Source: Streptococcus sp. (lineage in GTDB: Bacteria > Bacillota > Bacilli > Lactobacillales > Aerococcaceae). From it: a stretch of DNA of 10,846 nucleotides. The stretch's first letter is position 1. Each line of letters opens with the position of its first letter. Made by a program: the position numbers and the translations under genes. The DNA lies in contig JABZYY010000015.1 in assembly GCA_015264885.1 (NCBI GenBank), positions 1 through 10,846 of the forward strand. The letters run 5' to 3'. This document shows positions 1 through 6,997 of the stretch, piece after piece. The notes under the pieces are model-generated. The model was not told the origin of the DNA. It worked only from the letters and a program-made list of their open reading frames with translations, and searched no databases.

Positions 1-758
1 TTTGTTGGATTTTCTAAATCGGCAAGGAAACTCTCGGCACTCCAATTATTTGGATGCTCGTAGTTTTCTTGCACTAACGCGACTAATGCCTCTGCCATCG
101 CTAAATCAGCTGGATGTAATCTTGTAAATGAATACTCTGACGAATGGAATGAAGACGGCGTTTTTGGCGGTAATGCATAGAGCATTTCCACGGCATCTTC
201 ATTTTCAGGAGTATAGTAATTTTCCTTTGTACCAACAACTTCGTATCCATTTTTACGATAGAGCTTAATAGCTTTTGTATTCGACACGCGAGCTTCAAGC
301 GTAATTTCTTTCTTGTCTAGCGCGCGGGCGATTTTTTCTAGTGCTTTCAATAATAAAGTTGCGACATTTAAAAAGCGATAATCGTGCAGTACGGCCACAT
401 TCGTGATATGTAAATCCGCACTTTCTGTTGTTCTCGCTCCGATAAAGCCAACGATTTCGTCTTCCGCTTCCAGCACAATATAAATAGCAGCTGGATTATG
501 AGCGACATCTTTTTCAAGAACATCTTTTGCCCATGGAGACTCTCCATCATAAGCAGCCTTCTCCACTTCAAATATGCGAGTGGCATCTTCTGGAAGGCCG
601 ATTCTGATTTTTGCTTGCGCGCCGTTTCCAAGAATCACTCTTTTTTCAAAGTTCTCAAACTGGTCGCGAATCGGATCCATCTGTTGCGCTTCTTCTAAAA
701 ACAGTGCTTTAATTTTTTCAAACCACTGAACGAAGCGTTCTTTAAACTCGTTCCACAT
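1..758 (-). CDS. RimI-like GNAT acetyltransferase with a second GNAT domain beginning (partial, runs off left edge)
   Basis: The 252 complete codons visible show no stop. An N-terminal extension (residues 1-48) precedes a GNAT domain (about 50-197). That domain has a beta4/motif A segment at ITNVAVLHDYRFLNVATLLL (118-137) and the motif B signature SNTKAIKLYRKNGYEVVG (159-176). After a short linker, residues about 209-252 resemble the start of another GNAT/RimI domain (FTRLHPADLAMAEAL, then NNWSAESFLADLENPT). RimI-family enzymes acetylate N-terminal amines, classically of ribosomal protein S18. The ATG at 758 overlaps the end of tsaB by 17 bp and follows an AAGGGG ribosome binding site, so the two genes are probably translationally coupled. 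A rimI homologue next to tsaB is common in Firmicutes. The first domain has Asn where the acetyl-CoA loop (RxxGxG/A) normally has Gly (R128-N131-A133), so its activity is uncertain. Family is certain; the exact substrate is inferred. Confidence 0.85.
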   Translation of the reverse strand, partial: MWNEFKERFVQWFEKIKALFLEEAQQMDPIRDQFENFEKRVILGNGAQAKIRIGLPEDATRIFEVEKAAYDGESPWAKDVLEKDVAHNPAAIYIVLEAEDEIVGFIGARTTESADLHITNVAVLHDYRFLNVATLLLKALEKIARALDKKEITLEARVSNTKAIKLYRKNGYEVVGTKENYYTPENEDAVEMLYALPPKTPSSFHSSEYSFTRLHPADLAMAEALVALVQENYEHPNNWSAESFLADLENPT

Positions 759-1473
759 ACACTGACCCCTTTTCTAAAGGATGCTCAGCTTGCCAATTTT
801 CTTCTGCTTCTGCTAGTTTCAAGTACATTGGGACAAACACGTCCGCGTCAACAGCTTCCTTATTTCTTCCTAATTCGATAAGCGATGTTGCGTGAGGAAT
901 CGCTTCTAGCCCTTCAAGCCACTTCGCCTCGCTCGCTCCTTTTTCGACGATTGCTTCTTTTGTAATCGACTGTAATTGTCCTACAAAAGTCACTCCCGCT
1001 GCATGTTCCGGAAACACTTTCAAGAAATCATCCCATGAAATATGTTGTTCCGTAATCACCTTTTCAAAGCCTTCGTCAGTTTTTTGATTACCTACTGCAA
1101 AAATATTTCCACGTCTGGCATCAAAAAACGGCACAACGACTTCTCCCACCTTCACTTTCGAAGTAAGGTCTGGTAAAAAGACGTCGAGACTGGAGACGCC
1201 AACAAGTGGAATCCCCAGACTCTTCGCGAGTGTTTTAGCAACGGTTACACCAATTCGAAGACCTGTGTAAGATCCAGGACCTTCAGCAACAACGATCTTT
1301 GTTAAGTCTTTTGCTGTAATGCCGGCTTCTTTAAATACAGCTTCGATAGTTGGCACAAGGAGAACACTATGTTGCAACGTGTTCTCAATCGTTTGTTCAA
1401 TAATGGTACCGTCTGTCAGTTCTACAGCGACCGATAATGTCTTATTCGATGTATCTAGTGCGAGGATTGTCAT
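742..1473 (-). CDS. tsaB: TsaB, subunit of the tRNA threonylcarbamoyladenosine (t6A37) complex
   Basis: The 243-aa product is an ASKHA-fold protein close to the usual TsaB length. It begins MTILALDTSN, has the family hallmark GPGSYTGLRIG at residues 65-75, and DARRGNIFAV at 118-127. It lacks the HxxxH metal site of the catalytic paralogue TsaD, as expected. In the family, TsaB pairs with TsaD and TsaE to transfer threonylcarbamoyl to A37 of ANN-decoding tRNAs in the cytoplasm. The ATG at 1473 follows AGAAAGGAAG at a good distance and lies 18 bp after galT, so it is probably on the same transcript. Its 3' end overlaps the acetyltransferase start. tsaD is not in the window; it may lie beyond the left edge. 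Confidence 0.95.
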   Translation of the reverse strand: MTILALDTSNKTLSVAVELTDGTIIEQTIENTLQHSVLLVPTIEAVFKEAGITAKDLTKIVVAEGPGSYTGLRIGVTVAKTLAKSLGIPLVGVSSLDVFLPDLTSKVKVGEVVVPFFDARRGNIFAVGNQKTDEGFEKVITEQHISWDDFLKVFPEHAAGVTFVGQLQSITKEAIVEKGASEAKWLEGLEAIPHATSLIELGRNKEAVDADVFVPMYLKLAEAEENWQAEHPLEKGSVYVERV

Positions 1474-1491
1474 ACGGCACTTCCTTTCTAA

Positions 1492-2976
1492 CTATTTCGT
1501 AAATTCATGCATGAAGGCACTGAATGCTTCTTGGCCTTCTTTTGTTTGTTTAAAGACGCCTGCATATTCTAACACGCGGCAGAATTTTGCGCTAACCGCT
1601 TTTTGTAAAAATGCGTCTACAGTTTCTTTTGTTGGTGCTTGTGCTTTTAATTCTTTCGCCCATTCTTGGTGAATAGCTTCAACTGCTTCTAGACTTCCTT
1701 CTCCAACGAGATAGTCTCTTACTTCGCTAAGTTCACGTTCAAGACGTGGCGGTAAAATCGCAAGCCCCATTACTTCAATTAAACCGATATTTTCTTTCTT
1801 AATATGTTGTACATCCGCATGTGGGTGGAAAATTCCATCTGGGAACTCCGGTGTTGTGCGGTTGTTACGTAATACTAAATCAAACTCATACGCATCTCCT
1901 TGACGACGCACGATTGGTGTAATCGCATTGTGCGGTTCCCCATTAGATTCACGTAAGATTTCAAGATCTTTGTTTTCGTAGTTTTCCCATGCTTTTAAGA
2001 TATCAACTGCCACTTCAAATACTTCCTCACGGTTATTTCCGCGAAGACGAAGCGCAGAAAGTGGCCAGTAAAGGCGTTCGATTTCAACGGTGTCAAATTT
2101 CTTAGAAATACCTGTTTCTAAAACTTTAGCACGGTTCATCGGGAATTCGTAACGTCCTCCTTGATAGTGGTTATGACTTAAAATTGACCCACCAACAATT
2201 GGGAGCCCTGCATTGGACCCTACAAAATAATGAGGGAATTGTGTCACGATTTCAAGAAGTCGACTAAAAGCACCCTCATCCACTTTCATTGGTTCTAAGT
2301 TTTCAGACAAGAAGATTGCATGCTCTGAATAATAAGCATATGGAGAATAGTGATAACCCCAACTCTCTCCATCCAGTTCCATTCCGACGATACGGTGGTT
2401 CGCACGACCTGGCCAGTTGATACGACCATGGTAGCCTACGTTTTCAAAGCATAGGCGATTGGCAGGATAATTGAAATCTTTCGACTGCGCTGCTTTGATG
2501 ATTTCTTCTTTTGTTTTTTCTGGTTTGGATAAGTTAATCGTGATTTCTAAATCGCCATACTCGGTTGCTCCATTAAAGGAAATATTTTTAGCGATATCAT
2601 TTACCTTAATTAAGTTTAAATCGAGCGCCATTTTATAAAACTCATCGGTCGCTACTTTAGGTCCTTCTTCGTATTTATCCCAGAATAGACGGTTCAAATC
2701 TGAAGGTTTTGGAATCACAAGGTTCATTAACTCTTGTTCAAGCCAGTCGCGTTCTTCAGAGTCGTTTGCAATCTTCCCAGCTTCAACGGCAGCTTCTACT
2801 AAGTTTGCCATTGCCTCTAGTAAAGAAGGTTGCTCCACCTCTTTCGAACTTTCAAAAGATTCTTCTCCCACTAAATAAAGCACACGATTTAATAAATAGT
2901 AACGATCTTCTTTTGAAGCATACCCTGAAGCAATCGCACTATCTACAAACTCTTGAATGGCCTTATTGATTTTCAT
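1492..2976 (-). CDS. galT: UDP-glucose-hexose-1-phosphate uridylyltransferase, class 2 GalT
   Basis: The 494-aa product has the length and sequence style of the Firmicutes class 2 GalT, not the roughly 350-aa E. coli type. The nucleotidyl-transfer histidine motif is visible as SHNHYQGG at 267-274 (H268, H270), preceded by GSNAGLPIVGGSI. A second conserved block, FHPHADVQHIKKENIGLIEV, lies at 383-402. The enzyme exchanges UMP between UDP-glucose and galactose-1-phosphate in the Leloir pathway. The ATG at 2976 follows AGGAGG spaced 8 nt away. The gap to proS is only 34 bp and holds no evident promoter or terminator. No galK, galE or galM is nearby, so this copy sits away from a normal gal operon. 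Function is confident; why it lies here is unknown. Confidence 0.95.
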   Translation of the reverse strand: MKINKAIQEFVDSAIASGYASKEDRYYLLNRVLYLVGEESFESSKEVEQPSLLEAMANLVEAAVEAGKIANDSEERDWLEQELMNLVIPKPSDLNRLFWDKYEEGPKVATDEFYKMALDLNLIKVNDIAKNISFNGATEYGDLEITINLSKPEKTKEEIIKAAQSKDFNYPANRLCFENVGYHGRINWPGRANHRIVGMELDGESWGYHYSPYAYYSEHAIFLSENLEPMKVDEGAFSRLLEIVTQFPHYFVGSNAGLPIVGGSILSHNHYQGGRYEFPMNRAKVLETGISKKFDTVEIERLYWPLSALRLRGNNREEVFEVAVDILKAWENYENKDLEILRESNGEPHNAITPIVRRQGDAYEFDLVLRNNRTTPEFPDGIFHPHADVQHIKKENIGLIEVMGLAILPPRLERELSEVRDYLVGEGSLEAVEAIHQEWAKELKAQAPTKETVDAFLQKAVSAKFCRVLEYAGVFKQTKEGQEAFSAFMHEFTK

Positions 2977-3010
2977 AATCTTGTCCTCCTACCAACTAGT
3001 TCCTAATCGA

Positions 3011-4459
3011 TTAATATGCACGAGCAATCCAAACCGTATGAGTGGCTGGTTTACCTGTTACGATACATTTTTCTTTTTTCACTGGAGCGTTAAATGGAAT
3101 GTTACGAGTTGTGAAGCCTGTTTCTTCTTTGATTTTCGCTTCACTTTCTTCTGTTCCATCCCAACCAACTAATACCCAACCAGGTACTTCGCCAGCTTCG
3201 CGTTTTGCTTCAATATGAGCTTTCAACTCATCTAAAGTATCAATGTTTGTATATTCGTTAGAAGCACGCATCGCACGAGCAGTTTCTAACAGACGGCCTT
3301 GCATTTTATCTAATTCAGCTAAAATTGTATCTACTAAACCATCGAATCCTACTGCTACTTTTTCATCTAAGTCACGCATTTTCGTCATCACTTGATTGTT
3401 TTCTAAGTCGCGAGGTCCGCATTCGATACGCATTGGAACACCACGTAATTCCCACTCATTGAATTTGAATCCTGGTGAGTTGTCAGTGTCGTCAATCTTC
3501 ACACGTAATCCAGCAGCTTTTAATTCTTTTTGAAGCTCTTCTAATTTTTCTAAGATGGCTGGATTTTTCTTCCATGGTCCAACTGGAATTAAGACTACTT
3601 GTGTTGGAGCTACTTTTGGAGGTAATACTAATCCTTGTTCGTCACCGTGAGTCATGATTAATGAACCGATTAAACGAGTCGATACTCCCCAAGAAGTTGT
3701 ATGAGCGTATACGTGCTCATTTTCTTTTGTTAAATATTTAATGTCGAAGGCTTCCGCGAATTTTGTTCCCATGTAGTGAGAAGTTCCCGCTTGAACGGCT
3801 TTACCGTCTTTCATCATCGCTTCGATTGAGTAAGTATCTACTGCACCTGCGAAACGTTCTGAAGGAGTTTTTTGTCCTTCGTAAACTGGAACGGCTAATA
3901 CGCCTTCTACAACTTCTTTGTAGATATCTAACATTCTCATTGTACGGCGACGTGCATCTTCTTCATCTGCATGTGCTGTATGTCCTTCTTGCCATAAGAA
4001 TTCTGAAGTACGTAAGAATGGTAAAGTTTTCTTTTCCCAACGGAATACGTTTGCCCATTGGTTGATTTCATATGGAAGATCACGGTATGAATTGATCCAA
4101 TTTGAAAAAGCTGTTCCAATCATTGTTTCACTTGTTGGACGAAGCGCTAAACGTTCTTCTAATTTTTCACCAGCTGCTTCTGTTACCCATGGTAATTCAG
4201 GAGCAAATCCTTCAATATGGTCTGCTTCTTTAGTGAAGAAGCTTTCTGGAATTAACATTGGGAAGTACGCATTACGAATGCCTTCTTCTTTAAAACGACG
4301 GTTGAACTCCTCTTGAATATGTTCCCAGATTTCATATCCGTCTGGTTTGAAAATCATACATCCACGCACTGGTGAATAGTCCATTAAATCTGCTTTTTGA
4401 ATGGTTTGAATATACCATTTAGAAAAATCTTCTCTTTGTAAGTTTGTTTTTTCTGCCAT
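3011..4459 (-). CDS. proS: Prolyl-tRNA synthetase, archaeal/eukaryotic type (type 3)
   Basis: The 482-aa product charges tRNA-Pro. It is the shorter archaeal/eukaryotic architecture: there is no INS editing domain between motifs 2 and 3, and the protein ends in the characteristic ARAY (C-terminal Tyr). Class II motifs are visible: motif 1 around GIRNAYFPMLIPESF (60-74), motif 2 ANVFRWE (136-142) with FLRTSEFLWQEGH (148-160), and motif 3 GVSTRLIGSLIMTHGD (258-273). An anticodon-binding domain follows (about 285-400). The C-terminal domain, which in homologues holds a four-Cys zinc site, keeps only C465; the other positions read D434, S439 or N453 and T468. The ATG at 4459 has AAGGAG spaced 8 nt away. 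Expression is controlled by a proline T-box just upstream. Confidence 0.96.
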   Translation of the reverse strand: MAEKTNLQREDFSKWYIQTIQKADLMDYSPVRGCMIFKPDGYEIWEHIQEEFNRRFKEEGIRNAYFPMLIPESFFTKEADHIEGFAPELPWVTEAAGEKLEERLALRPTSETMIGTAFSNWINSYRDLPYEINQWANVFRWEKKTLPFLRTSEFLWQEGHTAHADEEDARRRTMRMLDIYKEVVEGVLAVPVYEGQKTPSERFAGAVDTYSIEAMMKDGKAVQAGTSHYMGTKFAEAFDIKYLTKENEHVYAHTTSWGVSTRLIGSLIMTHGDEQGLVLPPKVAPTQVVLIPVGPWKKNPAILEKLEELQKELKAAGLRVKIDDTDNSPGFKFNEWELRGVPMRIECGPRDLENNQVMTKMRDLDEKVAVGFDGLVDTILAELDKMQGRLLETARAMRASNEYTNIDTLDELKAHIEAKREAGEVPGWVLVGWDGTEESEAKIKEETGFTTRNIPFNAPVKKEKCIVTGKPATHTVWIARAY

Positions 4460-4491
4460 CTGCTTGACTCCTTTTTCGTTTTTTGTGAAAT

Positions 4492-4698
4492 AAAAAAAGC
4501 CACTCCCCTAAAAAAGGACGAATGACTCGCGGTACCACCTTAATTACACTTACGTTGTAAATGTCTCTTTAACATTGATAACGATGATTTCACCGGATTA
4601 TTTTCATAATCACCTATTTGGTAGGTTCAGTTAAAGAGCGGGGGTTCTTTCTCAGCAATCAGAACTTTCTGTACCCATCATTTCACTTACTTTTCCAT
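4492..4698 (-). promoter_or_regulatory. Proline T-box leader of proS (specifier CCT)
   Basis: Read on the minus strand, the conserved T-box sequence AAGGTGGTACCGCG lies at 4528-4541; its TGGT can pair with the ACCA end of tRNA-Pro. Stem I has its GNTG-type distal loop (GCTGAGAA, about 4649-4656) on a GTTCT/AGAAC stem. The specifier loop reads CTGAACCTA, giving the Pro codon CCT at 4623-4625 followed by a purine. The intrinsic terminator (stem about 4499-4527, then seven T at 4492-4498) competes with the antiterminator. Known T-box logic: uncharged tRNA binding stabilises the antiterminator and turns the operon on. Stem pairings were worked out by eye. Confidence 0.93.
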
Positions 4699-4703
4699 GT
4701 CCT

Positions 4704-4732
4704 ATCGTACTCTAAACAAGGGTGGAAAGCAA
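4704..4732 (-). promoter_or_regulatory. Candidate promoter of the proS operon
   Basis: TTGCTT (4727-4732) and TACGAT (4704-4709) are separated by 17 bp, placing the start near 4698 at the head of the T-box leader. Both hexamers are imperfect. The -35 overlaps the 3' arm of a small hairpin after the preceding gene. Confidence 0.6.
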
Positions 4733-4745
4733 GTGTTTTCTTGCT
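4728..4745 (-). terminator. Small hairpin after the MazG-like gene (weak terminator candidate)
   Basis: Perfect 6-bp arms AGCAAG/CTTGCT enclose a 6-nt loop, starting 5 nt after the MazG-like stop codon. Only TT-CC follows, so termination would be inefficient. The 3' arm is shared with the -35 of the proS promoter. Confidence 0.3.
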
Positions 4746-4750
4746 GTAAA

Positions 4751-5092
4751 CTAGTCGTATTTTGCTGTCTTTTGAAGAAACTCTACTAAGTTCGTTGTAT
4801 GGTTATATTTAATAGCGGCACTGAGGTCTTTTTCCAAGATGACTTTTTCTAAATCAATGCCGTTTACAGCGGCAATCGCAATCGTATAATGGATGACATC
4901 TGCTAGTTCTTTTGCAAGTTCAGCTTGTACTTCCTCAGTATTCCCATCTTTTCTACCGTCACGAATACTAATTTGCTCTGCCACTTCTCCAATTTCTTCG
5001 ACTAATTTAATAAAGAGCCCTTGGTCAGTTTTTCGATTATTATAGACATCTGCTAAATAATCTTCATAAAGTCTTACGGTTAATCCTGACAT
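4751..5092 (-). CDS. MazG-like nucleotide pyrophosphohydrolase
   Basis: The 113-aa all-alpha protein carries the MazG/dUTPase-like metal-binding pattern: E32-E33-x-x-E36 in LVEEIGEVAEQ and E62-x-x-D65 in KELADVIHYT. These acidic residues coordinate Mg2+ in the family, which hydrolyses nucleoside triphosphates to monophosphate and pyrophosphate, often as house-cleaning of non-canonical nucleotides. The length fits a single-domain MazG, so it would act as an oligomer. The ATG at 5092 follows GGAG about 9 nt upstream. It lies 81 bp after metI, behind a hairpin, and just before the proS T-box promoter. It may depend on read-through from the met operon or on a promoter I cannot identify securely. 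The substrate cannot be told from sequence. Confidence 0.85.
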   Translation of the reverse strand: MSGLTVRLYEDYLADVYNNRKTDQGLFIKLVEEIGEVAEQISIRDGRKDGNTEEVQAELAKELADVIHYTIAIAAVNGIDLEKVILEKDLSAAIKYNHTTNLVEFLQKTAKYD

Positions 5093-5105
5093 CTAATCAC
5101 ACTCC

Positions 5106-5140
5106 AATAAAATAAGCAATAGACAGTGAAGTCTATTGCT
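5106..5140 (-). terminator. Hairpin terminator between metI and the MazG-like gene
   Basis: A perfect 10-bp inverted repeat, AGCAATAGAC and GTCTATTGCT with a 6-nt loop (5115-5140), is followed on the minus strand by TATTTTATT. The T tract is interrupted, so partial read-through into the MazG-like gene is plausible. The other strand also has a short T-rich flank. Confidence 0.7.
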
Positions 5141-5173
5141 ATTTTACATAATTTCTAGTAGAAGATAAAGCGT

Positions 5174-5887
5174 TTATCGCTTGTCAATAATCTTAGTAGC
5201 TTTATCCCCAATAATTTGGATAATAAATACCAAAATAAGGATGGCTACTGTAGCGACAAAGATGATATCCACTTTATTTCGTGTATAACCAATGAGGTAA
5301 GCTAAGTTTCCTAATCCTCCCGCACCGATAACACCAGCTACTGCTGTAGAACCGATTAACGCGATTGCCGTTACGGTAATCCCTGATACAAGTGCTGGAA
5401 GTGATTCTGGAATCAGCACTTTTGTAATGATTTGGCGGGTATTTGCCCCCATTGATTCTGCCGCCTCGATGACTCCTGACGGGATTTCATTTAACGCGAT
5501 ATCCACTAAACGCGCATAAAATGGCGCTGCACTGATGATCAATGTTGGAATTGCCCCTTTAGGCCCTACAATCGTTGACATGATGGCTTTTGTAAAAGGC
5601 ATCAATAATGTTAGTAAAATAATAAATGGAATCGCACGGAAAATATTAATGATTCCGCCTAAAATAAGATGAACCCATGTATTTTCAAGACTGCGACCTT
5701 TTCCTGTTAAGAAAAGAAGGAGTCCTAAAATTAATCCGATGACAAATACATAGAACGTTGGAATGAAGGTCATATAGAGAGTTTCATTAATAGCTTTAAT
5801 GACATCAGGCCATACAACATTCTCGAACGAAAACATTTCTCTGAAAAGTTCATCTAGGCTTGCTGATGCTAAAAATAGATTAAACAT
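5174..5887 (-). CDS. metI: Methionine ABC transporter permease MetI
   Basis: The 237-aa integral membrane protein has about five hydrophobic segments (about 41-61, 74-98, 113-128, 165-190 and 207-227). It carries the permease EAA loop, EAAESMGANTRQIITKVLIP at 141-160, which docks onto the ATPase. In the MetNIQ family two MetI subunits form the pore for L- or D-methionine. The ATG at 5887 overlaps the end of metN by 8 bp and follows GGAGG at 9 nt, which supports this start over the internal Met18. The protein is slightly longer at its N-terminus than typical MetI. Transcription is expected from the Met T-box promoter ahead of metQ. Confidence 0.95.
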   Translation of the reverse strand: MFNLFLASASLDELFREMFSFENVVWPDVIKAINETLYMTFIPTFYVFVIGLILGLLLFLTGKGRSLENTWVHLILGGIINIFRAIPFIILLTLLMPFTKAIMSTIVGPKGAIPTLIISAAPFYARLVDIALNEIPSGVIEAAESMGANTRQIITKVLIPESLPALVSGITVTAIALIGSTAVAGVIGAGGLGNLAYLIGYTRNKVDIIFVATVAILILVFIIQIIGDKATKIIDKR

Positions 5888-6905
5888 GCTCTAACACCTC
5901 CACGATAATTTCTGCTTGTTTAAGATATTCGATGACTTCTTCTGCTTTTGAAGATTCTTCCTCAATCAAAATAATCATGCTTCCTAATATCCCTTTTTGC
6001 GTAATGTTTACCTTCGCTTGTAAAATCGATACCGTTGCATCGAGTTTACGAATCGCTTCAGATAATACGGCGTCTCCTGTACGGTCGCCTAAATACTGAA
6101 TACGAACTGCTACCCCTGGGCGAAGGGATGTTGAAAGGTGATGGAATACCTCATCGATTTCATCATCCACACGTTCTTCTCCCACGAATTGTTTTGTAAT
6201 TGGTTGTTGTGGATTTTTGAAGACTTCAATCACTTCTCCACTTTCCACTACTCGTCCTTCTTCCATCACGGCAACACGGTGGCAAATTTGACGAACGACA
6301 TGCATTTCATGCGTAATTAACACAATCGTTAACCCTAGTTCTTGGTTGATTTCTACTAATAATTTTAAGATATCTTTTGTTGTCTTAGGGTCAAGTGCAC
6401 TCGTAGCTTCGTCACATAAAAGGACTTCTGGATCGTTAGCTAACGCACGGGCAATCCCTACTCTTTGCTTTTGTCCCCCAGAAAGTTGTGATGGATAAGA
6501 TTTTTCACGTCCGGTTAGTCCAACTAAATCGATTAATTCGGCTACCTTAGCTTTACGCTCGGCTTTTGGAACGCCTGCAATTTCAAGTGAAAAAGCAATG
6601 TTTTCTTCGACTGTTCTCGACCATAAAAGATTGAAATGTTGGAATATCATCGCGATTTTTTGACGCTCTTTTAAAAGCTCTTTGCGTTTTAAGGTTGTAA
6701 TGTCTTTTTCATTAATATAAATATGGCCACTTGTAACTGTCTCAAGTCCATTTAACAAACGGATTAATGTACTTTTACCCGCACCTGAAAAACCAATCAC
6801 TCCAAAAATTTCGCCTCTACTAATCTCTAACGAGACATCTTTTACAGCTTCAACCGTGCCTTGTTTCCCAGTATATGTTTTGGACACGTTCTCTACTCGA
6901 ATCAT
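5880..6905 (-). CDS. metN: Methionine ABC transporter ATP-binding protein MetN
   Basis: The 341-aa product contains a full ABC ATPase: Walker A GFSGAGKS (38-45), Q-loop Q89, signature LSGGQ (141-145), Walker B VLLCDEAT (161-168) with D165/E166, and the switch His199. The C-terminal part (about 265-341, with YLGDRTGDAVLSE near its start and an ITQKGILGSMIILIEEE strand) is the NIL domain. In the family this domain binds methionine and mediates trans-inhibition of import. The ATG at 6905 has AAGGAG spaced 7 nt away. It is separated from metQ by 92 bp containing a large hairpin, and overlaps metI by 8 bp. Confidence 0.96.
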   Translation of the reverse strand: MIRVENVSKTYTGKQGTVEAVKDVSLEISRGEIFGVIGFSGAGKSTLIRLLNGLETVTSGHIYINEKDITTLKRKELLKERQKIAMIFQHFNLLWSRTVEENIAFSLEIAGVPKAERKAKVAELIDLVGLTGREKSYPSQLSGGQKQRVGIARALANDPEVLLCDEATSALDPKTTKDILKLLVEINQELGLTIVLITHEMHVVRQICHRVAVMEEGRVVESGEVIEVFKNPQQPITKQFVGEERVDDEIDEVFHHLSTSLRPGVAVRIQYLGDRTGDAVLSEAIRKLDATVSILQAKVNITQKGILGSMIILIEEESSKAEEVIEYLKQAEIIVEVLEHV

Positions 6906-6930
6906 TGTTTCACTCCTTAATGGTCAAAAG

Positions 6931-6974
6931 GGAGCGGAAAGTACAAGGCTTTTGGCTTTGTATCTTTCCACTCC
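6931..6974 (-). repeat. Long intergenic hairpin between metQ and metN
   Basis: On the minus strand GGAGTGGAAAG pairs with CTTTCCGCTCC (11 bp, one G-T wobble). TACAA/TTGTA and an AAG/CTT pair extend the stem past a single bulged A. Only CCTTTTGACC follows, so it is not a strong terminator. By analogy with other binding-protein operons it may protect the metQ mRNA 3' end or cause partial termination, giving more MetQ than MetNI. That role is inference. Confidence 0.75.
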
Positions 6975-6997
6975 TCTTGTTCTCTTACTATTTTTTA

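Noticed and set aside
101..631. Two short minus-strand frames (101-298 and 368-631)
   Set aside because: They are out-of-frame shadows of the acetyltransferase, whose own frame is open through the whole region.
1319..1672. 117-codon plus-strand frame over tsaB and galT
   Set aside because: It is antisense to two well-supported genes and lacks protein-like composition or a promoter.
5126..5190. TTGACA at the end of metI as a promoter for the MazG-like gene
   Set aside because: No -10 at 16-18 bp; the nearest TAAAAT is about 35 bp away and would start inside the hairpin.
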